From NCBI RefSeq assembly GCF_002764115.1, contig NZ_CP017941.1, forward strand, positions 310,001 through 374,000: DNA of 64,000 nt. Direction: 5' to 3'. Below, one piece after another: positions 45,057 to 54,659 of this stretch; position 1 is the stretch's first letter, and each line of letters begins with the position of its first letter. The position numbers and the translations under genes are program-made. This stretch comes from Phyllobacterium zundukense (GTDB lineage Bacteria > Pseudomonadota > Alphaproteobacteria > Rhizobiales > Rhizobiaceae). The notes under the pieces were generated by a model, which was given only the letters and a program-made list of their open reading frames with translations, had not been told where the DNA came from and did not search any database.

Positions 45057-45290
45057 TATTTCTTTCTGTCCCGGCAGATCAATAAATCCTTCGGACAAAG
45101 CTCAGCCAGGCTTGCTTGTATTCGGGCGGAACATCTCTTGTCTGATCAGCAGGTCGAAGCGGGCAATAGATTGCTTGAGATGAAGCGGACTTTTACTCGT
45201 GGCCACTTCGGTCCATGGCTCGCCAAGGACTCTGGCATCTCTCAGGGAACTGCACACAAATACATGCGGATCGCCAAGGAGGCTGCGTGA
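45027..45290 (+). CDS. DUF3102-like protein, N-terminus fused to a decayed gene tail
   Basis: 87 residues. Residues ~30-87 (AEHLLSDQQVEAGNRLLEMK, HFGPWLAKDSGISQGTAHKY, MRIAKEAA) match the DUF3102 pattern, a helix followed by an HTH-like segment found in phage and plasmid proteins. The first ~25 residues (ALAGMIYFFLSRQINKSFGQ) look like the tail of the preceding decayed gene, so the true start may be later or the gene is a remnant. The next frame starts in its stop codon (TGATG). Confidence 0.5.
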   Translation: MSSTALAGMIYFFLSRQINKSFGQSSARLACIRAEHLLSDQQVEAGNRLLEMKRTFTRGHFGPWLAKDSGISQGTAHKYMRIAKEAA

Positions 45291-45454
45291 TGCCGGTCTA
45301 TCGCAATGTGCGCTGCGTTCGCGACTGGATCGTCACCGCGAGGGATGCGCCTCAGATCATCCATATCGATCCGTACACCTTTGGGCATTGGATCGCGAAG
45401 GCTATATCCAGCAGACAGCCCGCAAGGGATGTTGCCGGCTCGGCTCAAACATAG
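45290..45454 (+). CDS. Possible 54-residue protein coupled to the DUF3102-like gene
   Basis: ATG at 45290 overlaps the preceding TGA. MPVYRNVRCVRDWIVTARDA, then IIHIDPYTFGHWIAKAI. Overlap suggests translational coupling, but there is no family match; it could be chance. Confidence 0.3.
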   Translation: MPVYRNVRCVRDWIVTARDAPQIIHIDPYTFGHWIAKAISSRQPARDVAGSAQT

Positions 45455-45677
45455 ATGCACATGCAGAACCCGTCAGAATCGCCCGTATCAAACCGCCACA
45501 CGCGAGAGGGCAAAATCCAGCGGCCAAAGAGCTGCCGGATCGAGAATGCGCTCAGCGATGCTGCTTCATGCTGACGTTGCCGGCGCGACCAGCCCCGACA
45601 ATATAGCCGATCATTAACACCATTGAGGATGGTGAGCTAAGGAACCTCAGGTTAGAAGCCCCGTCAGCATCCCCAGC

Positions 45678-46082
45678 TCACGCTGATGCTATAGCCTTTT
45701 CGATCTCTTGGACCGAATGCCCTGTCAGGTCTTTCGAAATCTCACCAATCAGGATTGATACAAGTTCCTTATGATAATGCTTTCGCAACTCTCCAAGAGC
45801 TTTGGGTGCTGCGATTATAACGAGGCCAGTGATCCTTCCCTTGAGCACCCGCTGGTTAAGCAAGTCTGCAATTCCGGCAGCAAAATTGTCCTCGTTAGCT
45901 TGGCCTTGATCGGGATTTGCCGAACTGCTCTTGCGTCCAGCACTTGCGTTATTCGTTTCGGTGTCGACATCGGCTTCTGCAAGAGCATTTAGTTTTGGAA
46001 TTGCGTCCTCACTAACATTTTGAAAAAGATTGAATTTTTCACCATCTGCGACAGCAATTGTCGCGCCTTTTGGAAGCTGCAT
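45678..46082 (-). CDS. Host_attach-type protein
   Basis: 134 residues from ATG 46082 (GGAGAA 9 bases upstream; the open frame to 46172 lacks homology). LPKGATIAVADGEKFNLFQN at the N-terminus and the C-terminal block LVIIAAPKALGELRKHYHKE, then LTGHSVQEIEKAI are diagnostic of the Host_attach family (Pfam name from an Agrobacterium protein required for attachment to host cells), which has an archaeal release-factor-like fold. True biochemical function is unknown; members are cytosolic. Confidence 0.85.
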   Translation of the reverse strand: MQLPKGATIAVADGEKFNLFQNVSEDAIPKLNALAEADVDTETNNASAGRKSSSANPDQGQANEDNFAAGIADLLNQRVLKGRITGLVIIAAPKALGELRKHYHKELVSILIGEISKDLTGHSVQEIEKAIASA

Positions 46083-46229
46083 GTCTGAATTTCTCCACGT
46101 TATGGCCGACCCTATAGTAGGAACGAGCAAACAAATGAACGATGGCAGAATTGCCAGTCCAAGAAACAACAACGCAGCATCCGTGATTTAGATGCAATGA
46201 CTTGCCAGATAGCTAACGCGCTCCGGTCG

Positions 46230-46460
46230 TTATCCCGTAAGCTGCCGCGCCTGTGAGAGTGACGCGAGGTCAGGCCGCAAAGCGACAGCATACCTCGCCT
46301 GTCCCTTGCGCATCAAATTGATCATCTCGATGCCTGCCAAGATGATGGCCGCGCCAGCCGATGGCAGAGTTCCGAACGCTCCTATGTGCGCAATCTCTGG
46401 TTTCGGCGGACCAACTTCAACGGAAACCCAGATACAAGGTGCTTGCCTCAAGGGTCCCAA
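46230..46460 (-). pseudogene. IS6-family transposase C-terminal remnant
   Basis: The segment LAGIEMINLMRKGQARYAVA is the characteristic end of IS6-family transposases, preceded by a degraded region (HIGAFGTLPSAGAAI). No catalytic DDE residues remain. The N-terminal piece of a similar transposase lies on the same strand at 48790-48913, so the two may be halves of one element. Confidence 0.6.
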
Positions 46461-46607
46461 TCACTGTTCTAGATGAGTTTGAGGATTTTTGCTGTTCGAC
46501 ATCCTCTGCTCCCTCGAACTGACTGCGGACTGCACTAGGTCCTGACGACATACTACCGACACCGCCTCCGTGTCCGCTTCATAGGGGACGGTCACAGAAC
46601 TCAAATG

Positions 46608-47617
46608 ACCCGCTGACCCGTGGTCGCGCCGGCGACGGCGATGTCTCCACTGCGCTGGCCGTCCAATATTATCGCCAGCGCGCGAGTGCCGGATTGATCA
46701 TCTCCGAAGGCTCGCAGATTTCGGCGCAGGGCAAGGGCTACACCAGTACTCCTGGCATCTTCACAGATGCGCAGGTCGAAGGCTGGCGGAACGTTACGCA
46801 AGCGGTGCATGATGATGGCGGTCGAATTTTCCTGCAGCTCTGGCATGTCGGACGGATGTCGCATTCAATCGTCCAGGCCGATGGCCGATTGCCGGTGGCT
46901 CCCTCGGCGATCGCCCCCGATGGCGAAATCTTCACCAGCGGAGGCATGAAGCCTTACGAAACTCCCCATGAATTGACAGTCGCGGAGATCGCGGGCGTCG
47001 TTGCCGACTTCCGGCACGCCGCTGAAAATGCCTTGCGGGCCGGGTTCGACGGTGTCGAGATCCACGGTGCGAACGGCTATCTGATCGACCAGTTCCTGCG
47101 CGACGGCGCGAACCATCGCACCGATATCTATGGCGGCTCGATCGAAAACCGCCTGCGTTTCCTGCGTGAAGTGAGTGAGGCCGTCATTGAGGTGTGGGGC
47201 GCAGGCCGGGTGGGGGTGCGAATTTCGCCGGTCATCGACTTCGGGTCCTTGAGCGACAAGGACCCGCAGGCTGTTTTCAACGCGGTCACCGAATTGTTGA
47301 CAGGCCACAATATTGCCTATCTGCACACGGTCGAAACGGGCACGCAGGCTTTCGATTTCCGGGAACTGCGGCAGCGGTTCGGCGGGCTTTACATCGCCAA
47401 CGGCGGTTATGATGCGGCCTGTGCCGAAGCTGCGGTGAACGACGGCACCGCCGATCTGGTCGCGTTTGGCACAGCATTTCTTGCCAACCCCGATCTCGTT
47501 GAACGCGTCCGGCTGGGCGCGGCACTCAATGCGCCGGATCAGACGACTTTCTACGGGGGCAATGAGCGTGGCTATACCGACTATCCGACGCTTGCCACCC
47601 AAGGCGCAAGTGCCTGA
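46608..47617 (+). pseudogene. Old yellow enzyme (alkene/nitroester reductase), 5' truncated
   Basis: The frame opens at about 46608 with DPLTRGRAGDGDVSTALAV and continues as a complete OYE body: FLQLWHVGRMSH, GVEIHGANGYLIDQFLRDG, YGGSIENRLRF, RVGVRISP, and the C-terminal FYGGNERGYTDYPTL. About 25-30 N-terminal residues, including the start, are missing; the upstream sequence is unrelated. A TTG at 46694 could start a shorter product. FMN and substrate-binding residues (HGAN, YGGS) are intact, so a truncated protein might fold, but I regard it as broken. Confidence 0.8.
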
Positions 47618-48020
47618 CAAAGACGAAGGATCGCATGATCGGCTCGCCAGGGACCATGATCATTACGGCGGCGTGAAGCGCCGCGCCTGAAACGGACGGC
47701 GGAAAGTTCGCGCGGCGTCACGATCCACCAGATGATGCTGATGGTGGACCGGCATCTGCAGTCGGAAACCTACGTCACGGCCACCGGCGTGCTGGTCGCT
47801 GCACAGCAGGCCCATCCCTTCGCCGCGATCTGCCCTCGGCCTCCAAGGTTAGTTAGGATGAAGATCCTTTCCGCGACTGATCAGCAAGGATATGTTGCTC
47901 CCTTGGGCCGCATAATGTCGGAACCGAGGAAGAGTGCAAAAAACGCCCTCTCTGCCGACGATCTGCCCCGACACTGCCCAGCCCCAAAAGATTCCGCCGA
48001 CATGCCAAAGCTTGCCGCGG
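47618..48020. other. Spacer between two inverted OYE remnants
   Basis: About 400 bp. A plus-strand stretch from about 47700 (RGVTIHQMMLMVDRHLQSET, then VTATGVLVAAQQAHPFAA) reads like a fragment of a real protein but has no clear start and no family I recognise. The rest shows nothing. Confidence 0.35.
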
Positions 48021-48680
48021 TCAGGCGGTTAGCGTCGGATAGTCCGTGTAGCCGCGCGCCTCGCCCTGGTAGAAGGTCGCGGGATCCGGCGCGTTGAGCG
48101 GCGCGCGGCGACGAAAGCGCTCGATCAAATCCGGGTTGGCCAGGAACTTCGTCCCGAAGGCGACCAGGTCGGCCGCGCCACCGGTGATCGCGGCCTCGGC
48201 GCTGTCAACGTCAAAGCCGCCATTGGCGATATAAGGCCCGCCAAACGCCCACTTGAGTGCGGCGTAATCGAAGTCCGGATCCCCGATCTGCACGACGTGG
48301 AGATAGGCTAGCCCGTATCGACCTAGTGTTTTAGCTGCATGGCCGAACGTGGCAGCCGGGTCGCTGTCGCTCATTGAGAATACTGGAAAGGTGGGCGACA
48401 GGCGTACACCGATACGATTGGCCCCGAAGACCGGAATAATCGCTTCCACGATCTCCTTGAGAAAGCGGACCCGGTTCTCGACGGAACCGCCATAGGCGTC
48501 GGTCCGCTGGTTGGAGCCGTCGCGCAGGAACTGGTCGATGAGGTAGCCGTTCGCGCCGTGCAGTTCGACGCCGTCGAAACCGGAGCGTTTGGCATTTTCG
48601 GCGGCGCGGCGGAAATCGTCCACGATGCCCGGAATTTCCTTCAGACCCAGTGCCCGTGGCGTTTCATAGGGCTCAACCGT
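48021..48680 (-). pseudogene. Old yellow enzyme, 5' truncated, opposite strand
   Basis: Reading from 48680: VEPYETPRALGLKEIPGIVD, GVELHGANGYLIDQFLRDG, YGGSVENRVRFLKEI, then the end FYQGEARGYTDYPTLTA. The first ~140 residues are missing. Homology stops at about 48680, and 12 bases later the tail of another OYE begins on the other strand. It is clearly diverged from the 46608 copy, so the two are distinct genes, not a recent duplication. Confidence 0.8.
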
Positions 48681-48692
48681 TACCACCGCCCG

Positions 48693-48758
48693 AGCTTTTA
48701 CGGCGGAACGTCGGCAAGCTACACCGATTATCCGTTCCTTGAGACTGTGCAAGCTTAG
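48693..48758 (+). pseudogene. C-terminal tail of a third old yellow enzyme
   Basis: 21 codons, SFYGGTSASYTDYPFLETVQA then TAG, match the last residues of OYE proteins (compare TFYGGNERGYTDYP in the 46608 copy). Nothing else of this gene is present. It abuts the truncated 5' side of the opposite-strand copy, marking a recombination junction near 48681-48692. Confidence 0.7.
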
Positions 48759-48789
48759 AGCCCGATTTCGGCCGGTGCCACCGGCTAGC

Positions 48790-48913
48790 TGATTCAGCTT
48801 TTGTTTGGGCGCTCGGAAAGTGCCTTCAGGTCACGCAGGCTTAGGCCATAGCCCAGATACCAGCGCATGCACAACAGGATCACCGACTGGCCGAAATGGC
48901 GGCCTTTAAACAT
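48790..48913 (-). pseudogene. IS6-family transposase N-terminal remnant
   Basis: From ATG 48913: MFKGRHFGQSVILLCMRWYL, then GYGLSLRDLKALSERP, stop. This is the standard first 35 residues of an IS6-family transposase, ending before the DDE domain. Different in sequence from the elements at 9002 and 63251. Confidence 0.8.
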
Positions 48914-49194
48914 TGTCAGCTCTCCGGAAAATATCGGAGTTCAATGCCACATCGATCGTAACCAAAGAGTTTGCAACAGAACCTTGTGTGAAACGGCCCG
49001 CCACAGCCTTTGGCGGAGAACCCTAAAATACAGGGTCGAACGCGCGGTTAGGGCATGGCGTTTGGCTGAACCCGACTGATTTATATCGTGGCCTTCGTCA
49101 ACCGAAAGAAGAATGAAGACGCCATACAGAAGCCTGTTCTCGAAGAGATGGCTCTCAATCAACGCTGAGAGCGTCCGGTTTCAAGATTTGCCCG

Positions 49195-50082
49195 TCACAC
49201 ACGATCTTTTTCAGGTGTACTGACCAGTTTCGCAGCATCCATATTTGCTTTCTGAAGAGCAGCGTTCATCGTTTTCCCAAATGCGATTTCTGCAGCCAGC
49301 ACGCCAATGAACTCGTCACCGGCGCCATGCGTGCTTTCAACTTCAACCTTCATAGCCGCAATAAGGATCTCGTCTCCATCCCGGCTTGCGAAAGCGACAC
49401 CCGCGCCACCAGCGGTAACCACGACCTCGGGAAAGACATTCGCCAGCGTTTTCGCAGCTTCCAAGGCGCCATCAAGTGTTTCAACAACTGGAACCCCTGC
49501 CAGCATTTCAGCTTCGATTGCGTTGACGACGATGATATCGATGAGTGACTGAAGCTCGCCCGATAGCGGACGCGCCGGTGCTGCATTGATCAGGACACGG
49601 CCACCGGCTTGTTTCACGGCTCTTGCCGCTGCGATGTTGGCGGCATCGGGGACTTCGCTCTGCAGAACGAGCAGCGTTGTTCTGTTCAACAGATCCTGAG
49701 CCGTTGCGACATCTCCATCGCCAAGGGTGAGATTGCTTCCGGAAACGATGACTGCGCCATAGTCTCCCTCCGCGTCGAAGATCGCGACACTCATTCCAGT
49801 GGATTGCGCTGCATCGCGCCGAACGAAAGTGTGATCAACATTCTTGCGATCGAGATTTGCAATGAGAAACCGCCCAAAGTCGTCATCGGCAACCGCTCCT
49901 ATCATCGCCGTCGCAACGCCGGTTCGGGCCGACGAAACAGCCTGGTTGCCGCCCTTGCCGCCGCTTTTCGGGTGCCATGATGTTCCCGTCACTGTTTCAC
50001 CCTTGCGCGGCCGGGCTGGGCCCATCACGGCGATGTCGTAATGGAGGCTGCCAAAGACGGTAACGACGGGTGAAGATGTCAT
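49195..50082 (-). CDS. Ribokinase-like (PfkB family) sugar kinase
   Basis: 295 residues. PfkB signatures: GGKGGNQAVSSARTG near residue 40 and HGAGDEFIGVLAAE near 250, containing the GAGD anion hole and catalytic Asp. The usual DTTGAGDTF is here ESTHGAGDEF, with an unusual Glu after GAGD. It phosphorylates a sugar after uptake, fitting last place in a CUT2 transport operon. Start overlaps the stop of the RpiR gene (ATGA at 50079-50082). Confidence 0.88.
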   Translation of the reverse strand: MTSSPVVTVFGSLHYDIAVMGPARPRKGETVTGTSWHPKSGGKGGNQAVSSARTGVATAMIGAVADDDFGRFLIANLDRKNVDHTFVRRDAAQSTGMSVAIFDAEGDYGAVIVSGSNLTLGDGDVATAQDLLNRTTLLVLQSEVPDAANIAAARAVKQAGGRVLINAAPARPLSGELQSLIDIIVVNAIEAEMLAGVPVVETLDGALEAAKTLANVFPEVVVTAGGAGVAFASRDGDEILIAAMKVEVESTHGAGDEFIGVLAAEIAFGKTMNAALQKANMDAAKLVSTPEKDRV

Positions 50083-50954
50083 GGAAGTCGATCTTTTCGT
50101 TTGGACGTGACGGCGGACATGGTCCGCTCGAGATTGCGTTCGGCAGCTTTATAGTCACGCTGGGCAACGGCAACAAACACTGCGTCAAGAATATTGAGTT
50201 GCGCGATGCGCGCGGCAGCATTCTCCCCCATCAACGGCGACCCTTGTGCGGTGGAGCACAGCACGACATCGGCCGCCTGCGCCAAGGCGGACGAATTGTA
50301 ATTGGTGATGGCGATGGTGCGCGCGCCGTTCCGCCGAGCAAGCTGGATCGCCTCGATGACCGCAGTGGTATTGCCCGAATGGGAAAAACCGATTGCAATG
50401 TCTCCGTCGACTAACAACGATGCCGACATCAGCATCATGTGCGAGTCATCGAAAACGCTAGCGCGCACGCCGATCCGCAGAAATTTGTGCGACACATCCC
50501 GTGCAATCTGAGCGGAGCCGCCCACACCATAGAAATCACGGTTTTTGGCCCGGTGGATCAGATCCGCCGCCCTGTCGAACGCCTCCATGTCGAGTATCGA
50601 CAACGTTTCTTCCAAGGCATTGATAGAGGTGCGAAACACCTTTTGCACGATCTCCTGCGATGTATCGTCGACGGACAATTCCTGATGCATTTCGGCCGTG
50701 GGCTGTCGGTTATATTGGCTGACCGCCGCACGGAAATCTCGATATCCGGCGAAACCAAGTTTCTTGGTGATCTTCACCACCATGGCTTCCGAAACACCGG
50801 CATCGTCGGCAATCTGTTTCAGAGACGTGTCGTCGCCGAAGTCGCGCAACGCAAAAACCGTATCGACAACCTTTGCTTCGAGCGGCGTCAGCAACGGCAT
50901 CATCATGCGGATGCGAGGGCCGACGGCCTTCGTGTCGAAGTTTTCGGAATTCAT
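50079..50954 (-). CDS. MurR/RpiR-family transcriptional regulator
   Basis: 291 residues. N-terminal HTH_6 domain (about 15-80: LTPLEAKVVDTVFALRDFG, AGVSEAMVVKITKKLGFAG) and C-terminal SIS domain (about 120-260: FYGVGGSAQIARDVSHKFL, GFSHSGNTTAVIEAI) that senses phosphosugars. Inside the CUT2 operon, overlapping permease and kinase genes by four bases each. The probable regulator of the two sugar operons through the 30-bp motifs at 55684 and 60900. Confidence 0.92.
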   Translation of the reverse strand: MNSENFDTKAVGPRIRMMMPLLTPLEAKVVDTVFALRDFGDDTSLKQIADDAGVSEAMVVKITKKLGFAGYRDFRAAVSQYNRQPTAEMHQELSVDDTSQEIVQKVFRTSINALEETLSILDMEAFDRAADLIHRAKNRDFYGVGGSAQIARDVSHKFLRIGVRASVFDDSHMMLMSASLLVDGDIAIGFSHSGNTTAVIEAIQLARRNGARTIAITNYNSSALAQAADVVLCSTAQGSPLMGENAAARIAQLNILDAVFVAVAQRDYKAAERNLERTMSAVTSKRKDRLP

Positions 50955-51955
50955 TCTCGTCCCCTTGTCGCGCGATCGATCATCATCGCGACGAGGATTA
51001 TAAGACCAGTTGCCAGCAGTTGATAGAAGGCCTGGACGTTCATCAACGTGAGACCGTTGCGCATCGTGCCGAGAATGATGGCGCCCAGGATCGTTCCCAG
51101 AATGCTGCCCTTGCCACCCATCAGCGAGGCTCCGCCGATGGCCGCAGCGGCAATCGCGTCGAGCTCCCAGAGATTGCCGAGGATCGGTTCGGCAGCACCC
51201 AGGCGTCCGATCAAAATCAGGGATGCGAGCGCTGCGAGACCACCGGAGATTACATAAGCCGTGATCTTGGTACGGGCGATTGGAACGCCGGCGACGTAGG
51301 CAGCTTCCTCATTACCGCCGACGGCCAGAAGATACTCGCCGATCGGGGTTTTTTTCAAAAGAACCCAGGCGGCCAGCGCCACGACGGCGACAATCAGCAC
51401 CGGGGTGGGAATCCCGAACAGGTTTCCGTTGAACAGCGAGCGAAAACCCGCCGGGATGCCGAGAACAGGATTGCCGCCGGTATAGATCAACGCGAGCGCG
51501 CGGTACGTGCTTAACGTTCCGAGTGTCACGATGAAAGGCTGCAGACCGACATAGGCAACCAGGACTCCGTTTATGAAGCCGCAGACCATGCCAATCCCGA
51601 GGCCCACCAGAATCGCGAGCGGAACCGGAGTTCCGGAAAGAAGCAGGGTCGCCGTGATGACCGCCGAAATTGCTGCGGTCGGGCCGACAGACAGATCGAT
51701 ACCGCCTGATATGATCACCAATGTCATGCCGAGCGCCAGGCACGCGTTGATGCTGGATTGCTGCAGGATATTGACGAGGTTGCGCTCGGATAGGAACCCG
51801 GGAACCAATGTCGCAAACACGCCCATGATGATCACGAGGCCGATCAGTGTGCCTGCGTCCCTCAACGAAAAAGAGAAACGGCCGAATGCGGGCGAAAGTT
51901 TCGTGTCGGCGGCGGTCGGTGAATTGCTCATTACGTGTTCCTTTATTTCGTCCAC
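50951..51955 (-). CDS. Sugar ABC transporter permease, RbsC-like (CUT2)
   Basis: 334 residues, about ten membrane segments. Typical blocks: LALGMTLVIISGGIDLSVG near residue 80, LQPFIVTLGTLSTYRALAL near 145, and AIGGASLMGGKGSILGTILG near 270, the signature of ribose-type permeases. The membrane channel of the CUT2 importer with 51958-53484 and 53542-54603; the gap to the ATPase gene is only 2 bp. Confidence 0.93.
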   Translation of the reverse strand: MDEIKEHVMSNSPTAADTKLSPAFGRFSFSLRDAGTLIGLVIIMGVFATLVPGFLSERNLVNILQQSSINACLALGMTLVIISGGIDLSVGPTAAISAVITATLLLSGTPVPLAILVGLGIGMVCGFINGVLVAYVGLQPFIVTLGTLSTYRALALIYTGGNPVLGIPAGFRSLFNGNLFGIPTPVLIVAVVALAAWVLLKKTPIGEYLLAVGGNEEAAYVAGVPIARTKITAYVISGGLAALASLILIGRLGAAEPILGNLWELDAIAAAAIGGASLMGGKGSILGTILGAIILGTMRNGLTLMNVQAFYQLLATGLIILVAMMIDRATRGRE

Positions 51956-51957
51956 GC

Positions 51958-53484
51958 CTAGGCGGCCGGAGCTGGCGTGCGGCCGGTATTTGCACCGGGA
52001 ATGGCATGCGCCACGATGGCGCTTTCGGTGAGGTCGGCGCGCGCGATTTCCGCGGCAATCTGCCCGTCCCGCATAACAAGGACCCGATCGGAAAGCCGGA
52101 TGACTTCCGGCAGTTCGGAAGACACGACCACGATGGAATGCCCATCGGCGGCCAGCGCCTCGATGAGGTGATAGATTTCCGCCTTGGCGCCGACATCGAT
52201 GCCGCGGGTCGGCTCGTCGAACAGGAGAACCTGCGATTTGCTTGCCAGCCAGCGGGCGATGATCGCTTTCTGCTGATTGCCGCCGCTAAAGAGCCGGATC
52301 GGTCTGTCCAACTGGAAAGGCCTGAGATTGACCCGGCGCAGTAGGTCCTGAGCCGTGTTGCGCAACTTGCCGCCCTGAATGATGCCGGCTTTGGAGAAGC
52401 TTTCCAGCGAGGCAAGTGCCATGTTGATGGTGACCGAGCGGACGGGGATGATCCCCTCCCGCTTGCGCTCTTCAGGAACGAGGCCAATGCCGGCGGAGAT
52501 GGCGTCGCGGGGATTGCGCAGGTTGACTGTTTTGCCGTCTATGTCGATCGTGCCTGCCGTCAATCTGTCGGCTCCCGCCAGAAGGCGCAGGAGTTCCGTC
52601 CGGCCGGATCCGACAAGCCCGGCAATGCCGAGAACCTCGCCGCGGTGAAGTTTGAACGATGCGTCCCTGATTTTCGTCAGGGACGAGAGCCCCCGCGCCT
52701 CGAGTTTCACCGTCGCGGTCGCGTGTGAGACATGCTGCTCCTGCATCAGCTCGCGCCCCACCATCATTGTGATGACATCCTGATGGGAAGCCGTCTGCAC
52801 ATCCACCGCACCGACAAGCTTGCCGTCGCGCATGATACTGGCGCGCTGGCAGATGCGGAACACTTCGTCCATCTTGTGCGAGACATAGATAATCGTCACG
52901 CCACTGGCCGATAGCTTCGTTATGACCTCGGCCAGCCGTTCGAACTCACTGGGCGTCAGGCTGGATGTCGGTTCATCCATGGCGATGATCCTGGCGCGGT
53001 CGAGCAATGCCCGGGCAATCTCGACGATCTGGCGCTGCGCCACCTTGAGCGAAGAGATCGGGGCCGCGGGATCGATGCCGGGTTCGATCATCGACAATGC
53101 TTCGGCAGCCCGCCGCTCCTGCTCCCGTCTCGAGACGAACAGCCCTCCAACGGATGTCAGCGGATGGCCGAGGAACATGTTCTGCGCGACACTCAGATGC
53201 GGTACCTGCTGCAGTTCCTGGTGGATCATGGCGATGCCGGCACCACGCGCATCCATTGGCTTGCGAAAGGAGACATTTTCGCCGTCGACAAACATGGAGC
53301 CGGCGGTTGGACGAAAGACGCCGGACAGGATGCGCAGCAGCGTCGATTTTCCCGCGCCGTTTTCACCGAGAAGCCCATGGATTTCGCCGGGTGCGACATC
53401 GAAGGAGACGTCGGACAGTGCGTTCACGCCGGGAAAGCTCTTCGAGATCGTTTCGAAACTCAGTCTCGGTGCCATTTGCGTCAC
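51958..53484 (-). CDS. Sugar ABC transporter ATPase with two ATP domains, RbsA-like (CUT2)
   Basis: 508 residues, two tandem ATPase domains. First: Walker A GENGAGKSTLL near 40. Second: degenerate Walker A GLVGSGRTELL near 290 and signature FSGGNQQKAIIARWL near 400, the normal state in ribose/galactose ATPases. Powers the CUT2 importer. It follows the binding-protein gene by 57 bp. Confidence 0.93.
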   Translation of the reverse strand: MTQMAPRLSFETISKSFPGVNALSDVSFDVAPGEIHGLLGENGAGKSTLLRILSGVFRPTAGSMFVDGENVSFRKPMDARGAGIAMIHQELQQVPHLSVAQNMFLGHPLTSVGGLFVSRREQERRAAEALSMIEPGIDPAAPISSLKVAQRQIVEIARALLDRARIIAMDEPTSSLTPSEFERLAEVITKLSASGVTIIYVSHKMDEVFRICQRASIMRDGKLVGAVDVQTASHQDVITMMVGRELMQEQHVSHATATVKLEARGLSSLTKIRDASFKLHRGEVLGIAGLVGSGRTELLRLLAGADRLTAGTIDIDGKTVNLRNPRDAISAGIGLVPEERKREGIIPVRSVTINMALASLESFSKAGIIQGGKLRNTAQDLLRRVNLRPFQLDRPIRLFSGGNQQKAIIARWLASKSQVLLFDEPTRGIDVGAKAEIYHLIEALAADGHSIVVVSSELPEVIRLSDRVLVMRDGQIAAEIARADLTESAIVAHAIPGANTGRTPAPAA

Positions 53485-53541
53485 CCTTCCATTGGCAAAG
53501 AGATGCCGGCCAGAACGACCGGCATCTTTGTCAGTCGGCGA

Positions 53542-54603
53542 TCAATTCGCCGCAGCGTCTTGCATCAGGACCGCACGCACATCGACGCCCTCGCCCTGAT
53601 AGCGGGCGACATTGTCCTTGGTGATGAGCGCTTGCGGCGTGGCAACGACGCGGGGCAGTTTCTGGCCAGCAACGAGACGCAAGGCGGCTTCAAGAGCTAC
53701 CTCGCCGGTCAGCACCGGGAAGCTGTCAACGGTGCCCGTCAGCTCGCCGGCCTTGATCGACGTATAGGCGTCGGAAATTCCGTCCGTCCCGAACACCGCG
53801 ACCTTGTCCTGAAGGCCGGCTGCCTTGACGGCCTCGACGATACCGAGCGCCATGCCGTCATTGTTGGCATAGAAGCCGATCAGGTCGGGATGCTGCTGCA
53901 GGATGTTGGTGGCGGCGTCATAGGATGTCTGGCGATCCCAGTTGCCCGGAACGCTGGCGACGACTTTGAACTTGCCGCCTTCGCTGATCGTCGACTTGAA
54001 TCCATCGGTACGCTGGACAGCGGCATAGACCCCGGCCTGTCCTTCGACAATCGCGACCTTGCCGCCTTCCGGCCGGTTCTCGATGAACCATTTCGCCACG
54101 CGCACACCGTTGTCGCGCTGCACGTTACCGACATAGTGCTCGGCCTGCGGAATGACCGCATCGTTGACATTGACGACCGGAACGCCCGCCGCCTTCGCCT
54201 GCTCGATCACCGGTTGGAGATTGGCGTCGGTCTGTGGCGAAACCAGCAGAACGTTGTAGCCCTGGGTGATCAGGCCTTCGGCGATCGTCAGCTGACCGAG
54301 CTGGTCGCCTTCGCTCTGTGCCGCCTGATAGACCACAGGCACGCCGACCTTGTCACCAAACTTCTTGTAGCCGTCACCCAGCGAGCGCCAGTATTCGTTG
54401 GTCAGTGTCTTGGAAACGGCGCCAGCCTTCGTTCCTTCCGGCAGCTTCGGGAAGGCACCAAGCTTGGCTTCCAGCTCAGACCAGTCCATGCGGTCCTTTT
54501 CGGTGTCGGAGTTGAGTGGTGCAAGTTCCTGCGCGACGGCGGCGCTGAACAGGAAACTGGCAGCTAGGCCTGCCGCAACAGTCGTCTTCAAAAATGTCTT
54601 CAT
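53542..54603 (-). CDS. Periplasmic sugar-binding protein of CUT2 transporter
   Basis: 353 residues from ATG 54603 (GGGAGGAACCG upstream); the frame is open to 54663 but homology starts at the signal peptide MKTFLKTTVAAGLAASFLFS, ending VAQ. The mature part is a type I periplasmic binding fold (Peripla_BP_4): KTLTNEYWRSLGDGYKKF, LLVSPQTDANLQPVIEQAK, GVPVVNVNDAVI, GFYANNDGMALGIVEA. Usual for ribose, allose, tagatose or similar pentose/hexose ligands; the exact sugar cannot be told. Confidence 0.92.
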   Translation of the reverse strand: MKTFLKTTVAAGLAASFLFSAAVAQELAPLNSDTEKDRMDWSELEAKLGAFPKLPEGTKAGAVSKTLTNEYWRSLGDGYKKFGDKVGVPVVYQAAQSEGDQLGQLTIAEGLITQGYNVLLVSPQTDANLQPVIEQAKAAGVPVVNVNDAVIPQAEHYVGNVQRDNGVRVAKWFIENRPEGGKVAIVEGQAGVYAAVQRTDGFKSTISEGGKFKVVASVPGNWDRQTSYDAATNILQQHPDLIGFYANNDGMALGIVEAVKAAGLQDKVAVFGTDGISDAYTSIKAGELTGTVDSFPVLTGEVALEAALRLVAGQKLPRVVATPQALITKDNVARYQGEGVDVRAVLMQDAAAN

Positions 54604-54659
54604 CGGTTCCTCCCGAGTGTGAAATTCACACGCCGTGTGGCGTGCTGCGGTGTTGGAGT

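Noticed and set aside
51312..52487. A 391-codon minus-strand frame overlapping the CUT2 ATPase and permease
   Set aside because: Out of frame with the two real genes, whose motifs and spacing are intact; its composition is Arg/Ser/Pro-rich as expected for a shadow frame.
53164..54567. A 467-codon plus-strand frame over the CUT2 ATPase and binding protein
   Set aside because: Antisense shadow; both minus-strand genes are well supported.
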